DNA from: Nitrospira sp.
GTDB lineage: Bacteria; Nitrospirota; Nitrospiria; Nitrospirales; Nitrospiraceae
Reading direction: 5' to 3'
DNA: 64,000 bases
NCBI GenBank assembly: GCA_030123605.1
Contig: CP126123.1
Location: forward strand, 2,088,001 to 2,152,000
Shown: piece after piece, positions 10,424 to 20,100 of the stretch
Layout: each line of letters starts with the position of its first letter
Position numbering within the stretch: the first letter of the stretch is position 1
Made by a program: the position numbers and the translations under genes
The notes under the pieces: model-generated
What the model was told of the DNA's origin: nothing
Databases searched by the model: none
The model's input: only the letters and a program-made list of their open reading frames with translations

Positions 10424-11059
10424 ATGACTCAGTATCGCGTGCTACCAGGGCCAGAACACTTCCTACCGCCATCCGCAGCCTCTATGGGGATTTATCTCCC
10501 TAATCCTGGTGAGGCGCATATCAACGGCGTCATTGTTCCTGAAGAAAAAGCTTACGAAGAAGCGGCGCGTCAGTTCCTCATGGCACAAGTTCCGACCATC
10601 TTCCCCGGCCCACTCGTCCTGTGGGCGTGGAACGAAAAAGCCGCCAAAAAGGCCGCCGCCGTTCGAAGCCTCTACGAAACGTTGAAAGAATGTGTGCAGC
10701 CAGGCCAGAAGCCTATGTTGATTCCAATGCCGGACTATCGCCCCAAGTATCCCAAGATCAACCCTGAAGTCGAAATTAATCCCAACCACCCTAATCTGAC
10801 TATCTGGCATAACAAGATTGACTGCTGCATGTTTATTGGAGTGCACTGCCATCAGGCAAACTTGTCCCTGAAAATTATTCGTGGCGGCACCTCATGTTAC
10901 ACAGTCGCAATGTGTGCACAGGCCGGACATGAAGATGCGATGCTTTCGTTCAGAGACGCCACAGTCGAAAAAATCCTAAAGTTAGGCGAATGGATCCGCA
11001 AATTGAAAGGCACCGTTAAACCAAGGCTGGCAGCAGCCAAGACCGGCGCTTCGAACTAA
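10424..11059 (+). CDS. Accessory (epsilon-type) subunit of five-gene 2-oxoacid:ferredoxin oxidoreductase
   Basis: The 211-residue protein is the first gene of the oxidoreductase operon. It has no cofactor motif that I recognise. It carries several Cys residues (DCCMFIGVHCHQ near residue 135, then TSCYTVAMCAQAGHEDAM) and a GPGEHFLPP-like N-terminus. Five-subunit pyruvate and 2-oxoglutarate:ferredoxin oxidoreductases of Hydrogenobacter and Nitrospira include one extra subunit with no known catalytic role, and gene order suggests that this is it. The subunit assignment is inferred. The next gene starts 41 bp later. Confidence 0.65.
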   Translation: MTQYRVLPGPEHFLPPSAASMGIYLPNPGEAHINGVIVPEEKAYEEAARQFLMAQVPTIFPGPLVLWAWNEKAAKKAAAVRSLYETLKECVQPGQKPMLIPMPDYRPKYPKINPEVEINPNHPNLTIWHNKIDCCMFIGVHCHQANLSLKIIRGGTSCYTVAMCAQAGHEDAMLSFRDATVEKILKLGEWIRKLKGTVKPRLAAAKTGASN

Positions 11060-11100
11060 CCATTTGAAGCACTGACAACGATTGAAAGGAGGCCGAATCC

Positions 11101-12312
11101 ATGGCGGAAACGAAATCCCACATCGGGACACAAAATAAAAAGGGCCAGACCTACACCGATCCTTGGAAAATGTTGAATGAGGCGCCTCGCAAGCCCTCTT
11201 TCTACACGGGAAGCGAAGTCATTAAAGAAGCCATCCGTCGTGCGAGCTGCGATGTCATGATCGCCTACCCCATTACCCCACAGAGCGAAGCGGCGGCCCT
11301 CATCGGAGAATTATTTGCCGAGGGCTACATCGGAGACTATTTCCGGGGCGAGAGCGAATTCGCCGTAATGTCTCAGTGTGCAGGAGCGGCTTTCGGAGGC
11401 GCGAGAGTGTTCACAACGACTGCCGGCCCTGGCACCATGCGGGCGATGGAGAACTTCCCGATGTGGGCTGGCGCCAGGCTTCCGATCCAAATGATCGTCA
11501 CCTGCCGTGGCATCAACTCACCCTTGTCGATCCAACCGGATACGCTAGAGATTGCGTACCTCCTGAATACCGGCATGCTCGTCTGGCATGCGGAAACGGC
11601 TCAAGACTTTTTCGACTGGATCCTCAAGGGGTACATGGTTTCGGAAGAGCCAGACGTCCACTTGCCCCTCGCACTCTGTTGCGACGGATTCTTTGTGACG
11701 CATACGAAGGACGTGGTAAACCTCACCCCTACCGATATGTGCCTACCGCCGTATGACCCCTATCGTTCGCCGGTACCTTGCATGGACATGGAATGCCCGC
11801 CAGTTCGTATGATGCGGGACCCCTTTGTCATGAAGAGCAACTACATCAGCTATGCCACCCATGCCAGTTGGCAGCAAGAAGTCTGGGCGGCGGTGGAGCG
11901 ATCGAGAAAGCACACGATTCATTGGCTAGACGGTTTGATAGACACCGAGAACGCCGACGCAGAGGTCATGATCGTTGCATCCGGCACCGCCGTATCGCAG
12001 GGGCGCGAAGCCATCCGCCTCTTAGAGGATGAGGGCGTCCGTTGCGGACTCGTGAAGGTCAAGTCTCTCAGACCATGGCCAGCAGAAGAGATTTGTGAGG
12101 CGACCAAGAATGCCAAGCACATCTTTGTCCCGGAATTTAATGTGACAGGATGGCTGGCAAAAGAAATTAAGGCGACCATTCCTAACAGTGAACGCGTCCA
12201 CGCTGGACCACACGTCTGCGGCGGAATGACCATGCCACCGGAAATCATTGTATCCGAGATTAAAACGGCTCTCGGGTTGCGTTCCGAGTCACTCGCCGGC
12301 AGAGGTAGCTGA
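11101..12312 (+). CDS. 2-oxoacid:ferredoxin oxidoreductase, alpha subunit
   Basis: The 403-residue protein matches the alpha chain of pyruvate/2-oxoglutarate:ferredoxin oxidoreductases: YPITPQSEAAALIGE near residue 58, a TTAGPGTMRAMEN segment, and a C-terminal domain II (EVMIVASGTAVSQGREA, GLVKVKSLRPWPAEEI). It helps bind thiamine diphosphate at the interface with the beta subunit. With reduced ferredoxin the enzyme can fix CO2 into pyruvate or 2-oxoglutarate in the reductive TCA cycle. Sequence reading does not tell which 2-oxoacid is used. A GAAAGGAGG ribosome-binding site precedes the ATG. Confidence 0.9.
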   Translation: MAETKSHIGTQNKKGQTYTDPWKMLNEAPRKPSFYTGSEVIKEAIRRASCDVMIAYPITPQSEAAALIGELFAEGYIGDYFRGESEFAVMSQCAGAAFGGARVFTTTAGPGTMRAMENFPMWAGARLPIQMIVTCRGINSPLSIQPDTLEIAYLLNTGMLVWHAETAQDFFDWILKGYMVSEEPDVHLPLALCCDGFFVTHTKDVVNLTPTDMCLPPYDPYRSPVPCMDMECPPVRMMRDPFVMKSNYISYATHASWQQEVWAAVERSRKHTIHWLDGLIDTENADAEVMIVASGTAVSQGREAIRLLEDEGVRCGLVKVKSLRPWPAEEICEATKNAKHIFVPEFNVTGWLAKEIKATIPNSERVHAGPHVCGGMTMPPEIIVSEIKTALGLRSESLAGRGS

Positions 12313-12382
12313 AATTGCTTCTTCGTGGAATAGAGAACTGAGCAATCAATTATCCCGATAGACACGTCGTGAGGAGGCATAC

Positions 12383-13285
12383 ATGAGCAAAGAGCGAATC
12401 AAAATTTCGCCGGATCTATATGACATCATGCCATCGGATTACCAGGATTTGGTCCAAAGTGCGACCTATGGGAAAGAAGACCGTGGCTGGAAAGACATCG
12501 GCACATCCAAGGAATTGATTGAGCAGCACTCCTTATGCGCCGGCTGTCCCGAATCAATGGCTTTTCGTTATATCCTGGCATCCCTTCCCAATCCAGAAGA
12601 CACGGTCATGGTAGGTTCTACGGGCTGCACCAGCCTGGTGTTTCCCATGGTAGCCGTGCACAACATTCACTCTTTGTTCGGCAATCAAAATGCGATTGCC
12701 TCTGGTTTGAAACGAGCCCTGAGCGTCCGTTTCCCGGATCGAGTCAAAGACGTGGTTGTCTTGGCTGGTGACGGAGCAACGGTCGACATCGGGCTTGATA
12801 TGACCTTACAAGCCTGGTTCCGCCAAGAAAAATTCACCACGATCTGTTTTGACAACGAGCTGTATGCCAATACGGGTGGACAGGAAAGTGGTTTGATGCA
12901 GAAGGGCTTCGTAGCCAAAATGGCTCCAGTTGGAAAGCTCTTCGACAAGGTTCGCCTTCCGGAAATCGCACGAGAGTCCGGTTGTCACTATGTCGTGAAC
13001 TGCACGGTGAGCAAACCGTCCCTCGTTGAGAAAGTGATCCGGAACTCAGTGCTAATCGCTCGCGAAATCGGTCCGACCTATGTCCAGCTGTACACGCCTT
13101 GCATCTTGGAAATCGGCAAGAACAGCATGGAAGGCCTCCAAGAAATGCGCGATTCTGAAAAACCGACCGAACGGTTTGCCTACAAAGAATATGTAAGCGA
13201 ACCGGCCAAGCAACTTTTGGCCGAGCTGGCTACAAAAGACAAAGAACGGAAGGCTGCGGCCAAGCAATTGGCCGGGAAAGCTTAA
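12383..13285 (+). CDS. 2-oxoacid:ferredoxin oxidoreductase, beta subunit (TPP-binding)
   Basis: The 300-residue beta chain binds thiamine diphosphate and one [4Fe-4S] cluster. Likely cluster ligands are Cys52 and Cys55 (LCAGCPE), Cys82 (GSTGC) and Cys207 (VNCTVSKP). The TPP motif is GDGATVDIG at 129-137, with the closing DNELYAN about 28 residues later. It lies between the alpha and gamma genes, after GTGAGGAGG as ribosome-binding site, and should form the catalytic core with alpha. Confidence 0.92.
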   Translation: MSKERIKISPDLYDIMPSDYQDLVQSATYGKEDRGWKDIGTSKELIEQHSLCAGCPESMAFRYILASLPNPEDTVMVGSTGCTSLVFPMVAVHNIHSLFGNQNAIASGLKRALSVRFPDRVKDVVVLAGDGATVDIGLDMTLQAWFRQEKFTTICFDNELYANTGGQESGLMQKGFVAKMAPVGKLFDKVRLPEIARESGCHYVVNCTVSKPSLVEKVIRNSVLIAREIGPTYVQLYTPCILEIGKNSMEGLQEMRDSEKPTERFAYKEYVSEPAKQLLAELATKDKERKAAAKQLAGKA

Positions 13286-13302
13286 AGAATCGGAGGCCGC
13301 CC

Positions 13303-14010
13303 ATGATTAAGAAGAGACTCAATATCCGTATGTCTGGACTCGGCGGCCAAGGCGCCGTCACCGCAGCCCACGTGATGGCCATGGCCGCCAATCGAGATGG
13401 AAAATTTTCGATCTCGAACCCGTTCTTTGGAGCCGAAAAGCGCATGGCTCCGGCGGAAAGTTACTGTCGAATCGGCATTGAACGGATCTACGATCGCGGC
13501 GAGCTGGTGTTTCCGGACGTCATTGAAGTATTCCATCCCCAGGTTATTACCATGGGAAAGAGCTATACCATGCCGTTTTACTCCGGCATCAAGGAAGGCG
13601 GCGTCGTCATCATCAACTCTGCCCAGAATCTCCTGTCGGAAGAAGACATCCAACGATTGAAAGATCTGAACGTCGCCGTTTTCTACATTGCCGGGACTGA
13701 GCTCGCCATTGAGATCGCCGGAACGGAATTGTCGACGAATATGACCATGATTGGTTCGGTCGCTGGAATTACCAAGTGCGTGTCCATGGAAGCCTTGGAC
13801 GGTGCGTTGCAAGAGCGATTCGGGAAAAAGTTCGTGGCCTCCGGAGGAACAGCCTCTCTGGACGAGGCCATCAAGAAAAAGTTCGCCAAGAAAGAAATGC
13901 TGCTCCAGAAAAACTTGGCCACCGTCAAACGTGCGTACGAGATTGCCAGCGAATGGGCGGAGAAAAATAAGATTGAATTGAAAGTGGGCAACCCCGCTGT
14001 TGCAGCGTGA
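13303..14010 (+). CDS. 2-oxoacid:ferredoxin oxidoreductase, gamma subunit
   Basis: The 235-residue protein starts with IRMSGLGGQGAVTAAHV, the nucleotide-type fold signature of gamma chains, where coenzyme A is handled. It also has AESYCRIG and a C-terminal helical extension rich in Lys. It starts 17 bp after the beta gene and is followed 24 bp later by the ferredoxin-like subunit, so all five genes form one transcription unit. Confidence 0.9.
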   Translation: MIKKRLNIRMSGLGGQGAVTAAHVMAMAANRDGKFSISNPFFGAEKRMAPAESYCRIGIERIYDRGELVFPDVIEVFHPQVITMGKSYTMPFYSGIKEGGVVIINSAQNLLSEEDIQRLKDLNVAVFYIAGTELAIEIAGTELSTNMTMIGSVAGITKCVSMEALDGALQERFGKKFVASGGTASLDEAIKKKFAKKEMLLQKNLATVKRAYEIASEWAEKNKIELKVGNPAVAA

Positions 14011-14034
14011 GCGTAAGAAAAGGAATCCAGCCAC

Positions 14035-14313
14035 ATGTATAACGTTGCGCAAGTGATCGATGAAAAATGCACCGCCAAAAAAGGGTGCCGCCTCTGCATC
14101 ATGTACTGCCCAGAGGCCAACTGCTTGGATCTCAACACCTCCAAGATGGTGGCAGAAGTTACCATCGACCGATGCAAGGGCTGCGAATTATGCGTCGTCG
14201 TGTGTAACGCCGCCAAACATGAAGCCATCGTCATGCAGGCAGTCAGTGCTACAGGCGAATTAATCAATCGAAAGGGCGAATCTGCAGCTCTAGGGCAGGC
14301 GTACCAAGGTTAA
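14035..14313 (+). CDS. 2-oxoacid:ferredoxin oxidoreductase, delta (2[4Fe-4S] ferredoxin-like) subunit
   Basis: This 92-residue protein passes electrons between ferredoxin and the catalytic subunits. Two [4Fe-4S] motifs are seen: Cys12/18/21/25 (CTAKKGCRLCIMYCP) and Cys47/50/53/57 (CKGCELCVVVC). The first motif has a longer than usual gap between its first two cysteines. It is the last gene of the operon; a strong terminator follows about 25 bp after its stop. Confidence 0.9.
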   Translation: MYNVAQVIDEKCTAKKGCRLCIMYCPEANCLDLNTSKMVAEVTIDRCKGCELCVVVCNAAKHEAIVMQAVSATGELINRKGESAALGQAYQG

Positions 14314-14337
14314 ACGAGCCACACAGGCTCTTCCTCA

Positions 14338-14370
14338 AACCCCATGGCGCCGTCGCCGTGGGGTTTTTTG
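14338..14370 (+). terminator. Intrinsic terminator of the oxidoreductase operon
   Basis: A GC-rich stem begins AACCCCATGGCG and closes with CGCCGTGGGGTT; 11 of 12 pairs are Watson-Crick and one is G-U. It is followed by TTTTTTG. It lies 25 bp after the delta-subunit stop codon. Confidence 0.9.
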
Positions 14371-14396
14371 TTAGAGGCCTGGCGGGAGAGGATGAG

Positions 14397-14666
14397 ATGG
14401 AACAGGAAGACAATGTGCTCGACGAACTTCTCCGCAACATTTCCGGCCTCCTTCACGAATACCCTCAAGTCATCGAACGACGCGCCGCCGCCATTCATGC
14501 GGAAGGGAAAGACCCTGAGTTGGCGGAGAAGTTGCTCAAGGCAGCCGATACGATGCGCGACAGCGGAAATCTGTACCTCACCTGGGCGAAACACTTCGCC
14601 GCATTGGCGGATGGCAATACCGACGCCTCTTCCGATGAAGATGAAACCGAAGACTTTGACGTCTAA
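14397..14666 (+). CDS. Small acidic hypothetical protein
   Basis: An 89-residue protein that I do not recognise. It starts MEQEDNVLDELLRN after a GGGAGAGGA ribosome-binding site; a longer frame from a GTG at 14358 would begin inside the terminator and is rejected. The protein is mostly helical (LLKAADTMRDSGNLYLTWAK) and ends in a very acidic tail (SSDEDETEDFDV). No signal peptide or cysteine. It stands alone between a terminator and tRNA-Asn. Confidence 0.65.
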   Translation: MEQEDNVLDELLRNISGLLHEYPQVIERRAAAIHAEGKDPELAEKLLKAADTMRDSGNLYLTWAKHFAALADGNTDASSDEDETEDFDV

Positions 14667-14730
14667 AAAAGTCTCCCCCTTCTCAGTCCAGTTTTGCTAG
14701 AATGCGCTGCTTCACTAGTCACCTCATTGT

Positions 14731-14806
14731 TCCCCGGTAGCTCAGTTGGTAGAGCAGCCGGCTGTTAACCGGCTGGTCGCAGGTTCGAGTCCTGCCCGGG
14801 GAGCCA
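14731..14806 (+). tRNA. tRNA-Asn (anticodon GTT)
   Basis: The cloverleaf is complete: acceptor stem TCCCCGG pairing with CCGGGGA, D-loop AGCTCAGTTGGTAGAGC, anticodon stem CCGGC/GCCGG with loop CTGTTAA giving anticodon GTT, and T-arm GCAGGTTCGAGTCCTGC. The discriminator base is G at 14803, and CCA is encoded at 14804-14806. A TAGAAT -10-like hexamer lies about 30 bp upstream (14698-14703). Confidence 0.97.
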
Positions 14807-15082
14807 ACCTTTGCGCTACTGCGAACTCGTCCCTACCTCGGCAAGCTCAATGATATTGAAGACAAGCTTGGCTGGGTAGACGACGATATCTCTCACAAGG
14901 CATCGCAGTACTTCGCACGGTTTACCGAAAGAGCAGTGCAACAAAGCTCTTCTGAAAGTCCTGAAGGTGGCGGCGCCTCTCCTGTTCAAGCCGCTGCGCT
15001 GAGACAATTCTCTATCCGGCATCTCGAACTAAGCAGTCAATTCCCCTCTCCAATGAGTCGAGCTAAAGGGCTATCCGTTTGA
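14807..15082 (+). pseudogene. Start-less open frame directly 3' of tRNA-Asn (gene remnant)
   Basis: From the first base after the encoded CCA, a frame stays open for 91 codons to a TGA at 15080-15082, with a plausible protein-like composition (for example KLNDIEDKLGWVDDD and HKASQYFARFTERAVQQ). It has no ATG or GTG start near its beginning and no ribosome-binding site, so I read it as the 3' part of a lost gene. tRNA 3' ends are common integration sites. I recognise no family. Confidence 0.35.
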
Positions 15083-15209
15083 GAGCTTGCTCCAGCGGAC
15101 GCACTCTTTCTTTTTGATCTTGGTTAAGGTCCTCCACCGTTGTGTGCACCCAAGGAGCGAGTATCTCTAAAGTCGGCGCTGCAACCTTTCCCCCCTGCCA
15201 AAAATCTTT
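15063..15209 (-). pseudogene. Short gene remnant on the minus strand
   Basis: A 48-codon frame between two stop codons reads like real protein (KDFWQGGKVAAPTLEILAP, then TTVEDLNQDQKERVRPLEQ) but has no start codon or ribosome-binding site. It overlaps the tail of the plus-strand remnant. With that remnant it marks 14807-15210 as a graveyard of decayed genes. No family recognised. Confidence 0.35.
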
Positions 15210-15376
15210 TCAAAAATCGGCTCAAAATGATAAGTAATAACGCCGCGTTCTACGAGTTTTGGTCAAGATTTCAAAGGTAATCGTTCAAAAAGTATTCAGC
15301 ATTATTGGCTTACGCCCGCCGATCGGAGACAATGAGGGGATCAAGCCGGAAACAGAACAAAAATGGAGGACGCATC

Positions 15377-15973
15377 ATGAACATGAGAGGCTTTTGGTTG
15401 GGAATCGCTGTTGGAACCATCTCCACTTCCTTACTCGGTCAGTGGGTAGTTTCCGCTGTGAGCAAGGAGACAGATCCTCTCAAGGGCATATCCCCCGCCA
15501 TTGTCGCAGATTATATACATAGTGTAGTCCAAGCAGATCGAACTTTTTACACAACCGAGATTGTGGAACGGATGCAGACACGAGGCGTTGCCTTCGCCTC
15601 GGAACATTGGAAGGAGACAGGAGAACTCCCTTTACCCGCTCAATTTGTACTCGAAACGGGGCGACTCGTAGCGAAACAACCGAATGGGGTTCGCTTCCGG
15701 CTGATCAGCAATTGGCCGATAAATAAAAAGAATGGCCCGGCGACAGAGTTTGAGCGGACCGCGCTTGCGAAGATCCTCGTGAATACCGATCGTCCCTATG
15801 TAGGCGTTACAACCGAGGGTAAGACTCGTGTCTTTCAAGCACTCTATGCCGATAAAGCCCTGTCTCAGAGGTGCGCCGATTGCCACAATGTGCACGCCGA
15901 TAGCCCAAGGAAGGACTTCAAGACAGGAGACGTCATGGGTGGGATTCTGCTCACGATTCCGCTCCCTCAATAG
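15377..15973 (+). CDS. DUF3365 (Tll0287-like) c-type haem protein
   Basis: A 198-residue exported protein. The start MNMRGFWLGIAVG follows a GGAGGA ribosome-binding site and begins a signal peptide or N-terminal anchor. The body fits the DUF3365/Tll0287-like haem domain, with FYTTEIVERMQTRG, the VRFRLISNWPINKKNGP stretch and a C-terminal RCADCHNVHADSPRKDF carrying one CxxCH haem site. Such domains are thought to sense redox state or gas. It is monocistronic and stands after the debris next to tRNA-Asn. Confidence 0.8.
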   Translation: MNMRGFWLGIAVGTISTSLLGQWVVSAVSKETDPLKGISPAIVADYIHSVVQADRTFYTTEIVERMQTRGVAFASEHWKETGELPLPAQFVLETGRLVAKQPNGVRFRLISNWPINKKNGPATEFERTALAKILVNTDRPYVGVTTEGKTRVFQALYADKALSQRCADCHNVHADSPRKDFKTGDVMGGILLTIPLPQ

Positions 15974-16023
15974 AGAAAGCTTGCTGAAAAGTCAGCTACT
16001 TTTATCGATGCAGGTACAGTACG

Positions 16024-17067
16024 GTGAATCCTGAGGGATTCGCTCGACCTGCCGTGTTTTCGTATGATAACCCGATGGAAGAAGCAATCTCCTTCACTGC
16101 GCCGCTCTGGCTGCGCAATGGTCACAGCATGACCGTCGTGCCGAAATTCTGGCCGCGCGGGAATGGGCTGAACCGGCTGCCTGTCGAACGCCGTCTCTTC
16201 ACAGTCGCGCTCCACACACAAATCCTCGGATATTGCCATTGGCAACACAATCGGATGAAGGCACCGACCATGCTCCTGTTGCATGGGCTGGAAGGTTCCA
16301 GCGAATCTCACTACATGGTCGGGCTCGCCGCCAAGGGCTGGAACGCAGGGTTTAATGTCCTTCGCCTCAACCAACGGACCTGCGGCGGTTCAGAGGCCCT
16401 TTCCGCCACGTTATACAACAGCGGACTCAGTGACGACTTCCGAGCCATTGTGCAGGAACTGACCGTCATAGATCGGTTGGACCGGCTCTGGTTCGTCGCC
16501 TATTCCATGGGCGGCAATGTCGCCCTCAAAATGGCTGGTGAAATCGGAACCGCGTTACCATCGCTTCGTGGGCTCATGGTCGTGAGTCCCAACATCGACC
16601 CCACTCAGTGCGTACAGGCTCTCGAACGACCATCCAACCGGCTTTACCACGACCATTTTGTGAAGGGGCTGAAAGCTCGCATCCTGCGGAAAGCAGCCTT
16701 GTGTCCTGATCGATGGGATACGACCGCCCTGGCGCAGATTCGGACAATTCGCGCCTTCGACGATATCTACACCGCACCGGACGGGGGGTACCGGGACGTG
16801 GTCGACTATTACAATCGATCGGGAGCGCGCCATGTGATGGGTGAGATCCGTGTCCCTACCGTCATCTTCACGGCCCAGGATGACCCCTTCATTCCCGCCT
16901 CCATGTTCGAAGCCTCCGCGATCAAATCCAATCCGAACATTGCACTGGTGATGACACGCTACGGCGGCCATTGCGGTTTTTTTCAGAAACGCCGCCCAGG
17001 GGAAGACCGATTTTGGGTGGAGAACCGAATCATGGAACAACTCTCGATACGATCGAGACGCGGATAG
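16024..17067 (+). CDS. Alpha/beta hydrolase, YheT family
   Basis: A 347-residue cytoplasmic hydrolase with the YheT/UPF0017 pattern: APLWLRNGHSMTVVP near the start, LLLHGLEGSSESHY, GFNVLRLNQRTCGGSE, nucleophile elbow VAYSMGGNVALK, and a late GGHCGFF carrying the catalytic His. Natural substrates of this family are unclear; some members act on lipid esters. The start is uncertain: GTG 16024 has a weak AGG upstream, and ATG 16075 would leave only five residues before the conserved part. It converges with the histidine kinase gene. Confidence 0.85.
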   Translation: MNPEGFARPAVFSYDNPMEEAISFTAPLWLRNGHSMTVVPKFWPRGNGLNRLPVERRLFTVALHTQILGYCHWQHNRMKAPTMLLLHGLEGSSESHYMVGLAAKGWNAGFNVLRLNQRTCGGSEALSATLYNSGLSDDFRAIVQELTVIDRLDRLWFVAYSMGGNVALKMAGEIGTALPSLRGLMVVSPNIDPTQCVQALERPSNRLYHDHFVKGLKARILRKAALCPDRWDTTALAQIRTIRAFDDIYTAPDGGYRDVVDYYNRSGARHVMGEIRVPTVIFTAQDDPFIPASMFEASAIKSNPNIALVMTRYGGHCGFFQKRRPGEDRFWVENRIMEQLSIRSRRG

Positions 17068-17123
17068 CGATTCTGCAGCGAATGGCAGGAAGAGAGACAC
17101 CGTGCAAAACAACGTCGATTCGC

Positions 17124-20100
17124 CTACTTGGAGGCAGCCTTGATTACCGTCTCGGCCTTCTCGGACTTCCCGAATTGTTCGTCTAATCCGAGATGAGGCC
17201 TGACGAGAAACGCTCCAGCAAGTTTCTTTCCTTCGTCGTAAGCAACCTGTGACGCATGCCACTCTGCCATGGGAGGATTGGCGGGAAGGTTGACCATGAA
17301 CTTCGTACCATGGCCGACCTCGCTGATGACCTCGAAGTAGCCGCCATGCTCCTGGATGATTTGGTGCGCGATGGTCAAACCGAGCCCCGTTCCCTCCCGT
17401 TCTCCGCTCTCGTGCTTGGTGGTATAGAACGGATCGAAAATATGATCCAGATCCTGCGGTTCGATTCCCGGCCCGCTGTCCTCTACCTCGATCTGCACCC
17501 AGGGCTCGTTGGCCTGCTTGACCAGCCTGCGCGTGCGAACGGAGAGCCTCCCCCCTTGCTCACCGCCGATGGCTTCCATGGCATTGATGAACAGGTTCAG
17601 CAACACTTGCTTGATCTGCTGCCGGTCCAGCTTCACATACGGTAGGTCGCCGGCCAAATCTTTTTGAATCGTGATGGCCTTACTGCTCGCCTTCACCTCG
17701 ATAAAATAGAGACACGATGACACCACATCGTTGAGGTTTTCCTGCGTGAGCTTCGGCGTCATATAACGCGCATAGTCCAGAATCTCATGAACCAGCCGTT
17801 CGATCCGTTCGACATCTTCGCAGACGACCTGACTGAATTGCTCCATGAACTCCACATCGTCCCGTCGTTCAGGGGCCAATTGGACGAACGTCTTGATGGA
17901 GGTCAGGGGATTACGGATTTCATGGGCGAACCCTCCGGCCATGGTTTCAAGCGACCGCAAGCGATCGGTCCGGCGCATCAACAATTGTGAGCGGCGGAGG
18001 TCTTCATAGAGCAGCGCATTATCGATCGCGATGGCTGCATGTTGGGCCAACGTCTTGAGGAGCCCCAATTCCTCGGTGGAATACATGCCCTGGTTCGACC
18101 GGCGTCCCAGGTTACAAAACCCAACGAGCCGCTCCTTACTGATCAACGGAATACAGACCTCGGACTCCAGGCCATTCAACGTGTCGAGCAAGCGCAGATA
18201 ATCGGTATCCGCCTTGTCGTACTCGATTTCCTCCCGAACGAGCGCCGTCTCGGTACGCAACAACGCCTTTGGAAACTCACCCTCCATCTTGATCGGAGGA
18301 ACCATGGACTCACGGGTACTGAATCCATAAGAAGCGGTCAACCCGTAAATCCCCTGCTCCTTATCGAGCACGTATACCGAGGCCGTCTTGATGTTCATCA
18401 CACGGGCCAGCGTTTGAACGATCTCCTTCGTGAGCGATTTCAATTCGAGAATCGCCACGAGAGATTTAGAAAATTGCACCAGCGTATCGTACGCGTCGTA
18501 GCGTTCGCGAAACAGCGTCTGCCCGATAGCCCGCTCTACGCCTTTCTGAAGATTGGCCAACCCGCTCGAGACGACGACGAACAGAGCAAAGAGCGCTCCC
18601 GCCAAGAGATAGTGGAAGGTCCCCGTAAAGATCCGAATGACGAGCAGGATCACCAGGTACGCCGGGATCAGCCCCATGAGTTTGATTGAAAGGATGACCT
18701 TGGGGCGGCTGGGGACGAACGACACGTCCATCAATTCGAACTTGGCGATCGTATAAGCAATGACCGTGACGGAAAGGCCGGCCAACAAATAGCCGAGGGG
18801 ATAGAAACCCACACCATAGTTCTGCGCAAAGTCGAGAGAAGCCGTGAATCCCAGGGCAAGGGCCACGAAGGTATATTTGAGTTGAGCGGCCAGCAACGGG
18901 GACGATGCCGCATGCAGGCGATATCCCTGATAGAGGCGATAGACCGTCGCGCAACCGCCGGCCACCACATAGGCCACCAGCAGCGGGTGCAGCGTGCCGG
19001 CCTTGGGGTACCGGCCCCAGTAATACACGTATTGACCGTCGAACAGGTAGGAGGCAGACATCAGGCCCCAAAACAGCATGCCGACGGCATAATTCCAGAT
19101 GATCAGGCGATCCTGCGGAGCCACGCCGGCGAGAGCCTGCGCGAAGTGGTAGGTCAGCGCGGGCAGGAACACGATCCCGGTATAAATGACCCGCATCCAG
19201 AAGAGGGCCTCTTCTTCGTGGGACGCAGAGAACAACATGAAACAGCCGAACAACCAGAAGCAAGCGGCTCCGCACACGCCGCTGAAAACGACATTGACCG
19301 TCGAACGCGGATTGTTGCTGAGCACCCACAGGCCGCAAATCAGAAAGAGGGTGCCGGCCAACAGCGGAGGGGTCGAGTGTCCTGTGGCACGATTGCTCAG
19401 GACCGCGCCGATGGACGTGGCCACCACGATGATGGCCAGGACGATGGCGTACCCCAGCCCCTTGTTCAGTACGACACTGATGTTCATCAGTCGATACCGA
19501 ACGATCGTGTAAGCCATCAAGGCCGTATACACGGTAATGAGCACCGTGCCGTAGGGCAACAGCGGCACGTCGTACCAGAGAGGGAAATTCGTCGCCCCGC
19601 CCGTGTAGCCGATGATGCTGGCGGCCAACATGTAGGCGTATTGATGCCGCCTGATCCCATTGGCATCCCGCAGGGCCACGCCGACGAGCGACGTGGCATA
19701 GACGACGTACCAGGCGAAATACGCAAGGAACGGATGGAAGAAGAACCCTGGCACCGGCCAGAACGAGAAGGCCATCGCCGGCCGAACTCCCGCCACAAGC
19801 CAGGGTGTCGTATCGACGAGCAGGAAGCACGCGGCGAGGCTATAGCCAATTTTCAAGGCTCGGGCATGACGGGCCGCAATATCAAGAAAGGTGACCGTGT
19901 GGTGAAAGTACAAAATGGGAATGAGAATCGCGCCGGCCATGAGCAGGCGCAGCAGGCTGATCGCAAGGTCTTGAGACTCGGTGAGTTGCCATCCGCAGTA
20001 AAACACGCTCCAAACGGCGATACTTAGGCAGTACAGCCCGTAGATCCGGTTGCGCGGAGCCGTGGGATCCCGAAAATACACGAAGATCCCGAGGCCCATG

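Noticed and set aside
14816..15022. 68-codon minus-strand frame after tRNA-Asn
   Set aside because: It is antisense to a more protein-like plus-strand remnant and rich in Arg and Cys.
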